NCBI GenBank assembly: GCA_026397725.1
Contig: JAPLUI010000254.1
Span: forward strand, 13,543 to 64,391
DNA: 50,849 bases
Origin: Verrucomicrobiota bacterium
GTDB taxonomy: Bacteria > Verrucomicrobiota > Verrucomicrobiia > Verrucomicrobiales > Akkermansiaceae
Direction: 5' to 3'
The notes beneath the pieces were generated by a model that saw only the letters and a list, made by a program, of their open reading frames with translations, had not been told where the DNA came from and made no database searches. The position numbers were made by a program, and so were the translations under genes. Positions 33,660 through 42,933 of this stretch are shown in pieces (position 1 is the stretch's first letter; each line of letters begins with the position of its first letter).

Positions 33660-36600
33660 CTATTGCCACTTCATGATCCGCACCGGGCCGAGCAGCCCGG
33701 ACGGCAGCAACGGCGAATTCTGGTTGTAGGGGTCGTGCGTGCTGAAGGTGTAGCGGTCGGCCTTGGGACTTTTCCCGCCAAGGAAGCCGGGCGGGCAATC
33801 CACCGTGCGCACGTCCGCATCGGCAGGCTGCTTGTCGCCGATGAGCCGGTTCGGCCAGCGGTTGACGACTTCGATTTCCAACGGGTTGTTGCCGGCCTTG
33901 ATGGCTCCAGTGACCTCCACCCGCCACGGCGCGCACCACACCACACCGAGGTCCTTGCCGTTCAGCTTCACCCGCGCCATGTCGTGGACGACTCCCAAAT
34001 CGAGATATGTTTTCCCTCCAATGTCCTGGGCCAGGTTGAAATTTTTCCGATAGATGGCGATCCCCGAATAGTATTTGATCCCCGGCTCCGGCCGCGTTGT
34101 CCAATCCACCAACTGTTCAAAAACCGCAGTGCCTTCGCTTCCGACCTCTGACCTCTGATCCCTGACCTCTGATTTCTCCGGCCCGCCCCATTTCGGATCG
34201 AACGCGACTTGCCATGCCCCGGAAAGTTCTTGGATCGGCTTCACCTCCGGGAAATTCCTTGCTCCATTCTGGCCGCTGGCTTCTGGCCTCTGGGCTCTTT
34301 CCGAAAACACGACAAAGAAACTCTGGAAAGCGTCGAACTCCATGGGAATGACCGTCAGACCATCACCACGCTCGAATTGAAGCAGCGGCCGCTGCTCACC
34401 GGTCACGGGATCCCAGAGTCGCGGGCTGCCTTGGCCGACCCGGAATCGACAGCCCGCCTTGATCGGATTACCGGTCCGGTTTGCCACGAAATAGATATCC
34501 CGATCCTCGGAGCGCCGGTGGCCGTAACGCACGGGACCGGTCGCGGTGAAATCCTCCTTCACGCCCATGCCCTTCAACAGGGCGGCGGTCAGATCATACG
34601 ACGGATAGAGCGGCGGGAGGGTTTTGCTCTCCGCGCCGCGGTTCCATGGTGCCATGGTATAAGCGCCAAGAACCAGGGCGTCCTTCCAATCGCCCGGCTT
34701 GGTCGCCGCTTGCTCCCAACCTGGCTGGGCGGCCAGTCCAGCAGACCACTCCCTGCCTGTTCTAACAACCTCGTGGGATCCGTCTTGGTAAGACAGGTCA
34801 AATGCGCCGATCCATCCGGCGGGATTGGCTGCTTCACCGCTGTTTGCAACGGCCACGGCAATGACATTGTCACCCGGCCGCAGGAAGGACGCGATCAACG
34901 CCCTAACAGTGACGTTGAAGTTGTCGCCTTCGCTGACCTTCTTCCCGTTGATCCACAAGGTGAAGGAATTGTCCGCGCTCACCAAGGCGGTGGCGGACGC
35001 CAGGACTTTCGTCGCGTCCACATGGATGGTGCGCTGGAAATACCTTGTCCCCGGCGGTGCGCTCTGAACGGGATTTCCTTCCGGATACCAGATCCACTCA
35101 CTCCCTGCCAAGGAGCCCTGTTGGGTTGGCGAGGCCGACGGCGACAGCTCGCCGCCCCAGTAAACAAAGCCTTTGCCATAACTGCGCTTGGTCGCCGTCT
35201 GCGGCGCGTCCACGCTCCCCCAGAGGTCCTTGGCGAGCGCTTGGACTTCATTGTCGCAGGCGGGATAGGCTGCAAGGCTTGGCGACTTGAGCGGCGGCGA
35301 GCCGACAAGCGTGGCCCCGGCTCCCACCAGGTCCCTTATTTTGGCGAGCAGCCCCGGAGTCATCGTGTCAACCTGCGGCAGGACCATCAGACGGTACCAG
35401 CTCCCTCCCGGGAAGGCGATCAACCCATCCTTGACCCCGGCCCTGGCCATGAGGATCTTCGGCGAGCATCCGTCGAACCCATAACCTTTCTTTTCTGGCA
35501 GCACGCTTGCGGCCTCATCGAGCGCACTGTCCGGCGTGCGAAATACATGCGGTGCACCCTCAGGGGTCAGGTAAAGCACGTCAGAAACCGTCACGCCCTG
35601 TTGCATCATTTGAGAGCAACGTGCCAGGTATTGATGATAGCCGCCCAGCAGCGGCCAAAAAGTCTGCGTCCGTTCCCAGTGAAGACCATAAGCGCCAAAG
35701 GTCATCCCGGGGGCACGGTCCAGCCACGGCTGGTGGGAGAAACACACAATTACAAACCGGTTGATGCCCGCGGCGAAGGCCCAGTCACCCTGATTCTTCA
35801 GCGCCCAGGGCGTTTCCATCCAATCGGTCCCGGCGGCCGTGAACGCTTCGGCCGCGACAATGGGTTTGCCCATGACATGCCCGATGGAGGTAGCCTCGAT
35901 GCAACTATAGGCCGAGTTGAACGAGTTGACCCAGAACTCGCCCTGGGGAATATCCGCGAACGAGCCAAGATCGAGGTCGCCAGCCGGGTTCATGTCGTAA
36001 GGCTCGATGGTCAGTTTCAGACCGCGCGCATGACATAACGTTTTCATGTGCGCGATGTGATTTTCCAACAACAGTTCCTGGCACGTCATGCGCACATCCC
36101 AAAGAAAGCGTTCGGTCAGTTCCCGGCTGCCCACCACGCGTCCCGAATACGCGGGGAAGTAGGGCCATGGATCGTAGCCCCGCCGGTTCTTGAACTCCTC
36201 GCGGAATCCGGGTGTCCAGTTCTGGGCGGCCATTTCCCAGCTATCGGCATCCAGACCGGTAAAACCCGTCGTCCGATCCAGCGGCCGCGGACCAATGCTC
36301 TTGAGAAGCGGATCAAAGTAGGCCTCGAAATGGGATTCCAAGGCCTTTCTATCAAACTTGTTGCTCTCGAATCCAAGCCCGGCCGCGGGAGCGGGGCGGG
36401 TATTGGCACCGGTCGATCGCCGACCCATGCGCAGGATGGTCCACTCACCGGGTGGAACCTCCCATTGCAAGCCGCCGTCCGCTTGCAGGCGGCCGGTCAG
36501 GTCGATGATCATCCCGGGATCAATCACCTGTGACATGTCGGTTTCAGGGAAACCGGCCGGCGATGAAAAGTGTGTCCTGACGCCCGCCATTGAGGTATAG

Positions 36601-37226
36601 GGATTGCGAACGAACAGCGCCTTCTCGTCGATATTCTCAACCACCGGATCGCGACGCGGAAAGGCATACAGCGCGACATCCTCATAGAAAGCGGCGAGTG
36701 ATTCGCGCATCTCCGGCGTTTGTGCTTCATGATAGCTTGAAACCCGCGGCTGTGGGATGGGCAGAACTTCATTGAAGGTTGCCGGGCCCTTGGTGTTCAC
36801 GCTGACAGGGAGCAGGTGCTGCATCGACCCGCTTGCCTTGACCCATGGCCCGCCGGTGCCGGTCCAACCCGGTCCGGTGATCGTGGTGAACTCAAGCCCG
36901 AGCCGCTCGCATTCCAAAACCGCATGCTTGAAATTAGCCTGCCACGTTTCACTCATGAAGGGCACCGTCCCGCGGGGCACTCCCACCTCCACATCCATGT
37001 GGATCATCCCCCCGATGCCGACCGCCTTCATGGACTCGAGATCGGCCGTGATTCCCTCCTTCGTGAAATGGCCATCCATGTTGATCCAGTAAACCCAGGG
37101 CTTGGCCGGATGCGGCGGACTGCAAAACTCGTCTTCCAGCGCAGCGGCATTCGCCCGGGGAAAGATAAGCAACATTGCGGCGATGATTGCCAACCACAGA
37201 ACTGTACTGCTTTGTTTGCTAGTCAT
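33660..37226 (-). CDS. GH106 alpha-L-rhamnosidase-like secreted enzyme
   Basis: The ATG at 37226 has an AGGAGG ribosome-binding site 8 bp upstream (37235-37240) and begins a signal peptide (residues 1-27). GH106 signatures follow: FCSPPHPAKPWVYWINMDG, FTKEGITADLESMKAVGIGG, FMSETWQANFKHAV, then GPGWTGTGGPWV and FTGLDADSWEM. About 715-870 hold a beta-sandwich inserted or appended (RYFQRTIHVDA, FTLWINGKKVSEGDN). The C-terminus (MARVKLNGKDLGVVW, NRWPNRLIGD) is the usual final sandwich. The family removes terminal alpha-L-rhamnose, including from rhamnogalacturonans. Between domains at about 975-988 and 1015-1031 the protein is built from simple DNA repeats (EKSEVRDQRSEVGSEG). It starts 18 bp after the mosaic pseudogene. 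Confidence 0.85.
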   Translation of the reverse strand: MTSKQSSTVLWLAIIAAMLLIFPRANAAALEDEFCSPPHPAKPWVYWINMDGHFTKEGITADLESMKAVGIGGMIHMDVEVGVPRGTVPFMSETWQANFKHAVLECERLGLEFTTITGPGWTGTGGPWVKASGSMQHLLPVSVNTKGPATFNEVLPIPQPRVSSYHEAQTPEMRESLAAFYEDVALYAFPRRDPVVENIDEKALFVRNPYTSMAGVRTHFSSPAGFPETDMSQVIDPGMIIDLTGRLQADGGLQWEVPPGEWTILRMGRRSTGANTRPAPAAGLGFESNKFDRKALESHFEAYFDPLLKSIGPRPLDRTTGFTGLDADSWEMAAQNWTPGFREEFKNRRGYDPWPYFPAYSGRVVGSRELTERFLWDVRMTCQELLLENHIAHMKTLCHARGLKLTIEPYDMNPAGDLDLGSFADIPQGEFWVNSFNSAYSCIEATSIGHVMGKPIVAAEAFTAAGTDWMETPWALKNQGDWAFAAGINRFVIVCFSHQPWLDRAPGMTFGAYGLHWERTQTFWPLLGGYHQYLARCSQMMQQGVTVSDVLYLTPEGAPHVFRTPDSALDEAASVLPEKKGYGFDGCSPKILMARAGVKDGLIAFPGGSWYRLMVLPQVDTMTPGLLAKIRDLVGAGATLVGSPPLKSPSLAAYPACDNEVQALAKDLWGSVDAPQTATKRSYGKGFVYWGGELSPSASPTQQGSLAGSEWIWYPEGNPVQSAPPGTRYFQRTIHVDATKVLASATALVSADNSFTLWINGKKVSEGDNFNVTVRALIASFLRPGDNVIAVAVANSGEAANPAGWIGAFDLSYQDGSHEVVRTGREWSAGLAAQPGWEQAATKPGDWKDALVLGAYTMAPWNRGAESKTLPPLYPSYDLTAALLKGMGVKEDFTATGPVRYGHRRSEDRDIYFVANRTGNPIKAGCRFRVGQGSPRLWDPVTGEQRPLLQFERGDGLTVIPMEFDAFQSFFVVFSERAQRPEASGQNGARNFPEVKPIQELSGAWQVAFDPKWGGPEKSEVRDQRSEVGSEGTAVFEQLVDWTTRPEPGIKYYSGIAIYRKNFNLAQDIGGKTYLDLGVVHDMARVKLNGKDLGVVWCAPWRVEVTGAIKAGNNPLEIEVVNRWPNRLIGDKQPADADVRTVDCPPGFLGGKSPKADRYTFSTHDPYNQNSPLLPSGLLGPVRIMKWQ
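34143..34176. repeat. GACCTCTGA simple repeat inside the GH106 gene
   Basis: Three copies of gacctctga and a variant gatccct encode KSEVRDQRSEVGS on the minus strand. The same peptide pattern recurs, from memory, in many PVC-group ORFs where such repeats have entered coding DNA. Confidence 0.6.
34269..34297. repeat. CTGGCTTCTGGCCTCTG simple repeat inside the GH106 gene
   Basis: A degenerate tandem of ctggc(t/c)tctgg units encodes RAQRPEASGQ on the minus strand, about 90 bp from the other simple repeat in the same gene. Confidence 0.5.
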
Positions 37227-37234
37227 CTGGTCGT

Positions 37235-37240
37235 CCTCCT
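37235..37240 (-). promoter_or_regulatory. Strong Shine-Dalgarno site of the GH106 gene
   Basis: AGGAGG on the minus strand, 8 bp before the ATG at 37226. It fixes that start and contrasts with the giant-protein genes, which lack clear sites. Confidence 0.7.
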
Positions 37241-37244
37241 GTGA

Positions 37245-38857
37245 TCATTGTTTGGGCGGCGACAACGGCAACTCCAGCCACGCCAGTCCGATCTCGCGTG
37301 CCATGTGGCTGGTACTATCGCCACCGGGGCATCGTAGAAGGTCGCCGGACGCTTGCCGACCCTGACTACCGATGGCATGCCAAGGCATTTCCTCGACCAG
37401 GCGCAGTATTTTCCATCCAACACCACGGCTTTGTTCATGGCATCCCATTTGTTCAGGTCCTTGCTCCAATACACCCAGACCGCGTCGGTGTATTCGCCGC
37501 CGTCCAAGCCAATGTGATTGGTGAACAAGAACCACGTCTTGTTGGACGGTTCGAGGTAGAGCGAGGAATTCTCGATCTGTTCCTCCGGGGGAATGATCGG
37601 CTGCGGATCAATCGCCCGCGGAGCGTTGCGGTCGTTCGTGCGCGCGATGCCGAGCGAGCGTGGCATCGAAGCACTCAAAAACATCAGGTATTCGTCACCC
37701 TGCTTGATGACATGGCCCGGACTGGCCGTGTCTTTGTAATAGGTCTCCGGCTTTGTCAGGAATGGAATCAAGTCCGGCTGTTTGATCCACGGTCCGGCCA
37801 GGGACTTCACGCCCTTGACCTTCTCGAGGGTGTTCCCACCTTCTGTCACAGCAGCCGCATCCTTGGCCGGGACATTCACGGTGGCGGTGGTGTTGGCGGG
37901 AATCGTCACTTCCATGGTTAGTTTGTCGCCCTAGCATTTCCAGTTGCTGCCGATCCTGCCGTGGATGGAATCGTCACTGGCCTTGGCCCAGGTGAGACTC
38001 TCGCCAATCACGGGCTGGATCCGGATCCGCTTGTAGCCGGGTGCATCCGGCTGGATGCCGCCGACCATGCCAAACAGATATTCGCCGACAGCGCCGAATG
38101 AGTAATGGTTGAGTGAATTCATCCCGCCTTGCGCGTGCTGGCCATCCCACGCCTCCCACTGTTCCCAGAGAATGATTTGCGCGAGGCGGTTCGGCAGCGG
38201 ATCAGAACAGGTGAATTCGCCGGTCTCCGGACAGTCGCTGTTAGCAACCACACCCACCAGGGTAAAACGAAGTGGTCCATCGGTTGAACCGCGCCAGCTA
38301 TCATCGGTGACAAGTGTCTGCCTGCGGCCATCGGCGAATTCAAGTTCCAACTGCACCAGCAACGACGGATCGGTTCCATACCTGGCTCGAATTCTCTTCT
38401 CCCAATACTGCCATCCGCCGCAATACCAGCCATTCCCGAGTGTGGCGCCAATCGCATTGGCTCCGTTGCGCAACAGGGGCGTCACATCGTAGGTCTGAAC
38501 CTGCACCCGAGTGTGGTAATAAGGTCCGCATGGGATCCGCACCACGTTGAACCCCTTGGCCTTGTCGGTGCATTCGACGCGGTAGGTGTAATTCCCCTGA
38601 GTCGGAGGCGCGAATCTAACCGTCCACTTCCTGTCGCCGGTCCAGAAGGCCGGAACCTTCCATTGTTTTTCGCCTGGCGTGAAGACGACATCGACCTCCA
38701 CCTCGGTGAACGCATTCGGATAGGCCTTCGCGCTTTCGTAGGAGGTTCCGAACACCTCCCACTGGGCAATCTCCGCGCCATGCACCACCGGCAGGAAGAA
38801 CAGCAGCGCAACAGCAACAAGACAGGCCGCAAAGCAGCCGGTGGAGCGGTGTTTCAT
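37245..38857 (-). pseudogene. Mosaic glycosidase pseudogene: apiosidase N-terminus, GH78 pieces, beta-propeller glycosidase end
   Basis: From the ATG at 38857: a signal peptide, then a DUF5060 domain nearly identical to those of the neighbours (QWEVFGTSYESAKAYPNAF). At about 38555 it jumps to AKGFNVVRIPCGPY, an apiosidase catalytic-domain piece; at about 38520 to the GH78 N-terminal domain (TRVQVQTYDVTPLL); at about 38260 to VANSDCPETGEFTCSDPL; at about 38165 past the missing catalytic barrel to MNSLNHYSFGAVGEYLFGMV, the GH78 C-terminal domain. A TAG at 37931-37933 interrupts the frame, which then continues with TIPANTTATVNVPAKDA. At about 37805 it joins a five-bladed propeller glycosidase (GH43/GH117-like: NSSLYLEPSNKTWFLF). 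A single-base loss near 37326-37330 shifts the frame; correcting it gives FYDAPGGDSTSHMAREIGLA and a stop at 37245. No catalytic domain is complete. Confidence 0.8.
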
Positions 38858-38876
38858 TGTGGTTTCATTTGGTATT

Positions 38877-41246
38877 TCATTTCATCTCCCTAACAATCAC
38901 AGTGTCGATCGCCCCGTGGAAGCGCCCGCTGTTCATTGTTTTGGCCGGCCCGATGCGGAGGCGGACCTCGCCCGAACCATCGCCTTTGTATTGGAAGCCC
39001 GCGGCGGTAAACGTCATCTTGCCGGTCCATGCGCCGGGTGCCTTCGTGGTGCTGGCCAGCACGCTGTTGTCGGCACGCAGCACCTCGATGAGCAGAGCGT
39101 CGCCGGCCTGCGTCGCCTGATTTGGATTCACGCCCGCATAGACGGCGGCGCCAGCCTCGAAGTCCACGCGGTAGGCCTGCCCGGCGACATTCGCGGCGAC
39201 CGCTTTGGAAGTGATGACATTATCCTCAAAGATCATGACGGCCCAGTCCGATGGGTTCGACTGCCCGCCGGGATTCGCGCGGTCAACCGCGTGCATGGTA
39301 TTGGTGCCCACATTGGCCCAGCCGGCCACAGTGCCACTGTGGGCCACTTTCAGTCCGCTCTGGTATTGAGTCTCGTTCTGGTCTCCGCTGTAGCGGTTGA
39401 AAGGCTCAACAAAGATGACACCAGGCGAACCGGCCACCGTAATCTGGAGCTGGACGAGCGCAGGCTGACCACCGGCTTTGGTCACTGCAACGACCCACGC
39501 ATTGCCCCCGGCATCGGTCTCTCCGGGCGTGCCCGAGACCCGGCCGTCCGGATGAATCGTCAGCCAGCCAGGACCCGTCCGGTTGGTAAATGCAGCGCCC
39601 TCCGGCAGCAAGCGACCGGAGTAGGCCTTACCTGCCGTTGCGCCCGGAAGAATTACCGGCGCGCCGAGGTCCGGTGCTTGCATCACCAGCACCCAATCCT
39701 GGGGTGATGGCACATTGGGTGTGTTCCATGAATCGGACGTGGGGGTGACGATGCCTTGGTCAAAGCGTCGCCCGGTGGCCGGGTCGAAGAAGAATGTGGC
39801 ATAAGGCACTCCGGGCAAGAGGTTGTTCACGGTGATCCCGCTCCAATCATAGATGCCCTTTTTCGGGCGGTAGATGACGCGCATCCCGCCGGGAATGCCG
39901 GCGGCAAAGCAGCCCGACGCCCATTCCGGGTGCGGCTCGAAACGTGCCCAAGGATATTTCTCCAACAATTTTTTGCCCAGCCCCAGTTGGGTCGAGCCGG
40001 GATAGTTCATGCCTTCCTTCCAGGTCGTCCAGTCATAGACGTTCGCGATGCCCGGATCGCCTTCAACACTGGCGTGCCAGATTCCGGCCGCACCGTAGGT
40101 TAGGCCGGCCGCACCACTGAGCATCGACGCCCAAAACACATAGCGCTGCTGATCTTGAAACCCCGTCTGCATGTGGCCTTCATAACAATACTCGCCGATC
40201 ATGGCGGGCATGGGCGGTTTGCGGGCGTAGGCCGCCTGGAGCTTCGGAATGGCCCCGCGAGCCGCATCCCAATCACCGTGCCCGGTCTGCAGCATGTCGA
40301 AATCAATCACAGTCTCGTCGGTCACGGAATCCCGGCCTGACGCGCCGGGGTGCATCGTCGCCGGATGGTGATACGGATCAACTTGCTGCACATACCTCGC
40401 CACCTCGGTCCACTGGGGGCCGTCCGATTCGCCTCCAATGATCCAGATCGTGGGATAGGCGCCATACCGTGCAATCAGGTTCCGCCAATGACGCTTGAGG
40501 CCGTCGATCCCGACCCGCATGCCGTTGCAATCGCTCCGCCCCCAACTGCCGACGATCGCCGGGACGATGCCTGCGTCGGCCAGGTGCTTGATGCGCCGGT
40601 CCGAGGATTCAAAATACTTCGGATTGACCACCCTGAAATCCTTCGTCACGTATGGCTTGCCACCTTCGTTCTCCCAGCGCGGCTCGAACAGGCCTTCGTC
40701 GGGATACACACCGCAGACAATCTGCACGAGGCTGAAGCCCTTGGCCTTGCGGTCGGCAGTTAGTTCCTGGAAACCTTGCCACGTCATCCGCTTGCACAGA
40801 CATTTCCACCACGTGTCACCCAGCCAGAAAAACGGCGTGCCGTCGGCGTGCTCGAAGTGACGCTGGTCCTTAGCCACGCGGAGAAAGCCGTGTTTGAGCA
40901 GCGGGTTGCCGCCCGTGTAGGCCGCGACTGAAAGTGTTTGCTCATTTCCGTTGAGGTCGGGGTTCGCCTTGTCGGTACATTCGACACGGTAGGTGTATTT
41001 CCCCTGAGTCGGAGGCGCGAATCTAACCGTCCACTTCTTGTCGCCTGCCCAGAAGGCCGGAACCTTCCACTGTGTTTCGCCCTGCTTGAAGACGACATTC
41101 ACCTCGGCGTCCGTAAACGGGTTCGGATACACTTTCGCGCTTTCGTAGGAGGTTTCGAACACGTCCCACTGGGCGACCTCGGCCCCGTATGCCACAGCCT
41201 GCAACAGCACGCACAGTCCCGACACGATAGATAACTTGGTTCTCAT
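38877..41246 (-). CDS. Apiosidase-like (DUF5060 + DUF4038) enzyme with Ig-like and C-terminal sandwich domains
   Basis: The ATG at 41246 is chosen because AAGGAA lies 9 bp upstream and it starts a signal peptide (MRTKLSIVSGLCVLLQAVAYG); an in-frame GTG at 41264 is less likely. About residues 25-110 are DUF5060 (EVAQWDVFETSYESAK...KVPAFWAGDKKWTVRFAPP). About 120-520 are the apiosidase-like barrel (FFWLGDTWWKCLCKRM; YPTIWIIGGESDGP; MIGEYCYEGHM), with conserved Glu residues in the last two motifs as catalytic candidates. A putative Ig domain follows (GKAYSGRLLPEG...DGRVSGTPGETDAG), then a beta-sandwich that may bind sugar (GDALLIEVLRADNSVLA). GH140 apiosidases cut apiose from rhamnogalacturonan II. 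Paralogue of the next three genes upstream. Confidence 0.8.
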   Translation of the reverse strand: MRTKLSIVSGLCVLLQAVAYGAEVAQWDVFETSYESAKVYPNPFTDAEVNVVFKQGETQWKVPAFWAGDKKWTVRFAPPTQGKYTYRVECTDKANPDLNGNEQTLSVAAYTGGNPLLKHGFLRVAKDQRHFEHADGTPFFWLGDTWWKCLCKRMTWQGFQELTADRKAKGFSLVQIVCGVYPDEGLFEPRWENEGGKPYVTKDFRVVNPKYFESSDRRIKHLADAGIVPAIVGSWGRSDCNGMRVGIDGLKRHWRNLIARYGAYPTIWIIGGESDGPQWTEVARYVQQVDPYHHPATMHPGASGRDSVTDETVIDFDMLQTGHGDWDAARGAIPKLQAAYARKPPMPAMIGEYCYEGHMQTGFQDQQRYVFWASMLSGAAGLTYGAAGIWHASVEGDPGIANVYDWTTWKEGMNYPGSTQLGLGKKLLEKYPWARFEPHPEWASGCFAAGIPGGMRVIYRPKKGIYDWSGITVNNLLPGVPYATFFFDPATGRRFDQGIVTPTSDSWNTPNVPSPQDWVLVMQAPDLGAPVILPGATAGKAYSGRLLPEGAAFTNRTGPGWLTIHPDGRVSGTPGETDAGGNAWVVAVTKAGGQPALVQLQITVAGSPGVIFVEPFNRYSGDQNETQYQSGLKVAHSGTVAGWANVGTNTMHAVDRANPGGQSNPSDWAVMIFEDNVITSKAVAANVAGQAYRVDFEAGAAVYAGVNPNQATQAGDALLIEVLRADNSVLASTTKAPGAWTGKMTFTAAGFQYKGDGSGEVRLRIGPAKTMNSGRFHGAIDTVIVREMK

Positions 41247-41255
41247 TTGCTTTTG

Positions 41256-41261
41256 TTCCTT
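41256..41261 (-). promoter_or_regulatory. Shine-Dalgarno site deciding the start at 41246
   Basis: AAGGAA on the minus strand, within a leader (aaggaacaaaagcaaATG) almost identical to that of the 42909 start (aaggaacaaaatcaaATG). This shows that the leader was duplicated with the gene and supports ATG over the upstream GTG. Confidence 0.6.
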
Positions 41262-41265
41262 CACG

Positions 41266-42909
41266 TTATTTCACCTTTTCCAGCACCAGCACCCAGTCCT
41301 GCGGGGACGGCACATTTTTCTTGAAACTCACAGGCTTCGCTGACGCGTCACCCGGATTCGTCGTGGCTTTGATCACGCCCTGATCGAATTTCCGGCCGGT
41401 AACGGGATCCCAGTAGTAAACATGCCAGTCGACATCCGTCTCAAAATCCTTCACCTCCGGGCCGTCCCAGTTATAGATATTGCGGCGCGGCAGATAGACC
41501 ACCCTCACCTCGCCCGGAATGCCTGCGGCAAAGCAGCCCGGTGCCCATTCGGGATGTGCCTCGAAACGCCACCACGGGTAGTGTTCGAGCAGCTTCTTGC
41601 CCAGCCCCAGTTGGGTCGAGCCGGGATAGTTCATCCCCTCCTTCCAGGTCGTCCAGTCGTAGGGCTGGCGGTCCCACGCGCCCCAATTCCCGTGATCGCC
41701 ATCCACGCCCGCGTGCCAGATTCCTGCCGCACCGTAGGTGTGTCCGGCCGCGCCGCTCAACATGTTCCGCCAGAACACATGCCGCTGGATAGTCCCGAAC
41801 CCCTGCTGCATGTGTCCCTCGTAACACGTCTCCCCGACCAGCACCGGCATGGCGGGCTTCTTCGCGCAGGCCGAGGTGACAATGGCGAGCGTCCCGTTCC
41901 CAACGGCTTGTCCTTCATCATGATTCCCGCCGACCATATCATAGTCGATCAGGCATACATCGCCCTCGGCGCCACGCCTCCCACTCCCGGTGTGGCAGGT
42001 CAGCGGGTGCTGGTACGGGTCGATCTCTCGAACGTATTTGGCGATCTCAGCCCACGGCCCCTGCCCCCACTTGGTTTCATCCGAGATCTCGCCTGCGAGA
42101 ATCCAGAGCACCGGGTAGGCGCCGTAGCGCGCGATCACATAGCGCCAGTGCCGCTTGATACTAACAGCCCCGAAAGCCTCCATGCTGTTGCAGTCGCCCC
42201 GCCCCCACGCTCCGACAATCGCCGGAACAATGCCGGCGTCCACCAGATGCTTGAACCGCCTGTCCGCATACTCGAAGTACTTCGGATTGAGCGCACGCAT
42301 ATCCTTCGCCAGGTACGGCTGTCCGCCTTCATTCTCCAGGCTTGGCTGGAAGAAATTCTCGTCAGGATAAGGGCCGCAGATGATCTGCACCACGGAGAAG
42401 CCCTTGGCCTTGCGGTCGGCGGTCAGCTCCTGAAAACCTTCCCAGGTCAGGCGCTTGCAAAGTCCTTTCCACCAGGTGTCTCCCAGCCACAGGAACGGCG
42501 TACCGTCAGCATGCTCGAAATACCCCCTACCAACGGTCGCCTTCACAAAGCCGTGCTTCAGCAAGGGATTGGCGCCCGTGTAGGCAGCGACAGACAGCGT
42601 CTGCTCCTTGCCGTTCAGATCGGCATTCGCCTTGTCCGTGCATTCGGCGCGGTACGTATACCTGCCTTGCGCCGGCGGCGCGAAGCGGACTTTCCACGTG
42701 TCGCCGCCCGCCCAGAAGGCCGGAACCTTCCATTGCTTCTCGCCCTGCTTGAAGACGACATCCACCTCGATGTCAACAAACGCGTTGGTGTACGCTTTTG
42801 TGGTTTTGTAAGAGGTCTCAAAGACCTCCCATTGCACGCACTCTGCCCCGTATAGCGCAGCCTGCATCAGTACGCACAATCCCGACACGACAGAGACTTT
42901 TATTTTCAT
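41266..42909 (-). CDS. Apiosidase-like (DUF5060 + DUF4038) enzyme, short form
   Basis: The ATG at 42909 follows AAAGGAA by 9 bp and begins a signal peptide (MKIKVSVVSGLCVLMQAALYG). DUF5060 comes first (CVQWEVFETSYKTTKAY), then the apiosidase-like barrel with FLWLGDTWWKGLCKRLTW, YPVLWILAGEISDE and VLVGETCYEGHM. It ends right after the PSPQDWVLVLEKVK motif, so it lacks the Ig and C-terminal sandwich found in two paralogues. It is 19 bp upstream of the next gene and 24 bp downstream of the previous one. Secreted; likely attacks apiose-containing pectin side chains, by family knowledge. Divergence around the active site from its neighbours suggests a different linkage or partner sugar. Confidence 0.8.
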   Translation of the reverse strand: MKIKVSVVSGLCVLMQAALYGAECVQWEVFETSYKTTKAYTNAFVDIEVDVVFKQGEKQWKVPAFWAGGDTWKVRFAPPAQGRYTYRAECTDKANADLNGKEQTLSVAAYTGANPLLKHGFVKATVGRGYFEHADGTPFLWLGDTWWKGLCKRLTWEGFQELTADRKAKGFSVVQIICGPYPDENFFQPSLENEGGQPYLAKDMRALNPKYFEYADRRFKHLVDAGIVPAIVGAWGRGDCNSMEAFGAVSIKRHWRYVIARYGAYPVLWILAGEISDETKWGQGPWAEIAKYVREIDPYQHPLTCHTGSGRRGAEGDVCLIDYDMVGGNHDEGQAVGNGTLAIVTSACAKKPAMPVLVGETCYEGHMQQGFGTIQRHVFWRNMLSGAAGHTYGAAGIWHAGVDGDHGNWGAWDRQPYDWTTWKEGMNYPGSTQLGLGKKLLEHYPWWRFEAHPEWAPGCFAAGIPGEVRVVYLPRRNIYNWDGPEVKDFETDVDWHVYYWDPVTGRKFDQGVIKATTNPGDASAKPVSFKKNVPSPQDWVLVLEKVK

Positions 42910-42933
42910 TTGATTTTGTTCCTTTCGCTGATA

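Noticed and set aside
41246..41264. GTG at 41264 as start of the 38877-41246 gene
   Set aside because: The ribosome-binding site AAGGAA lies after it, and the signal peptide begins at the ATG at 41246.
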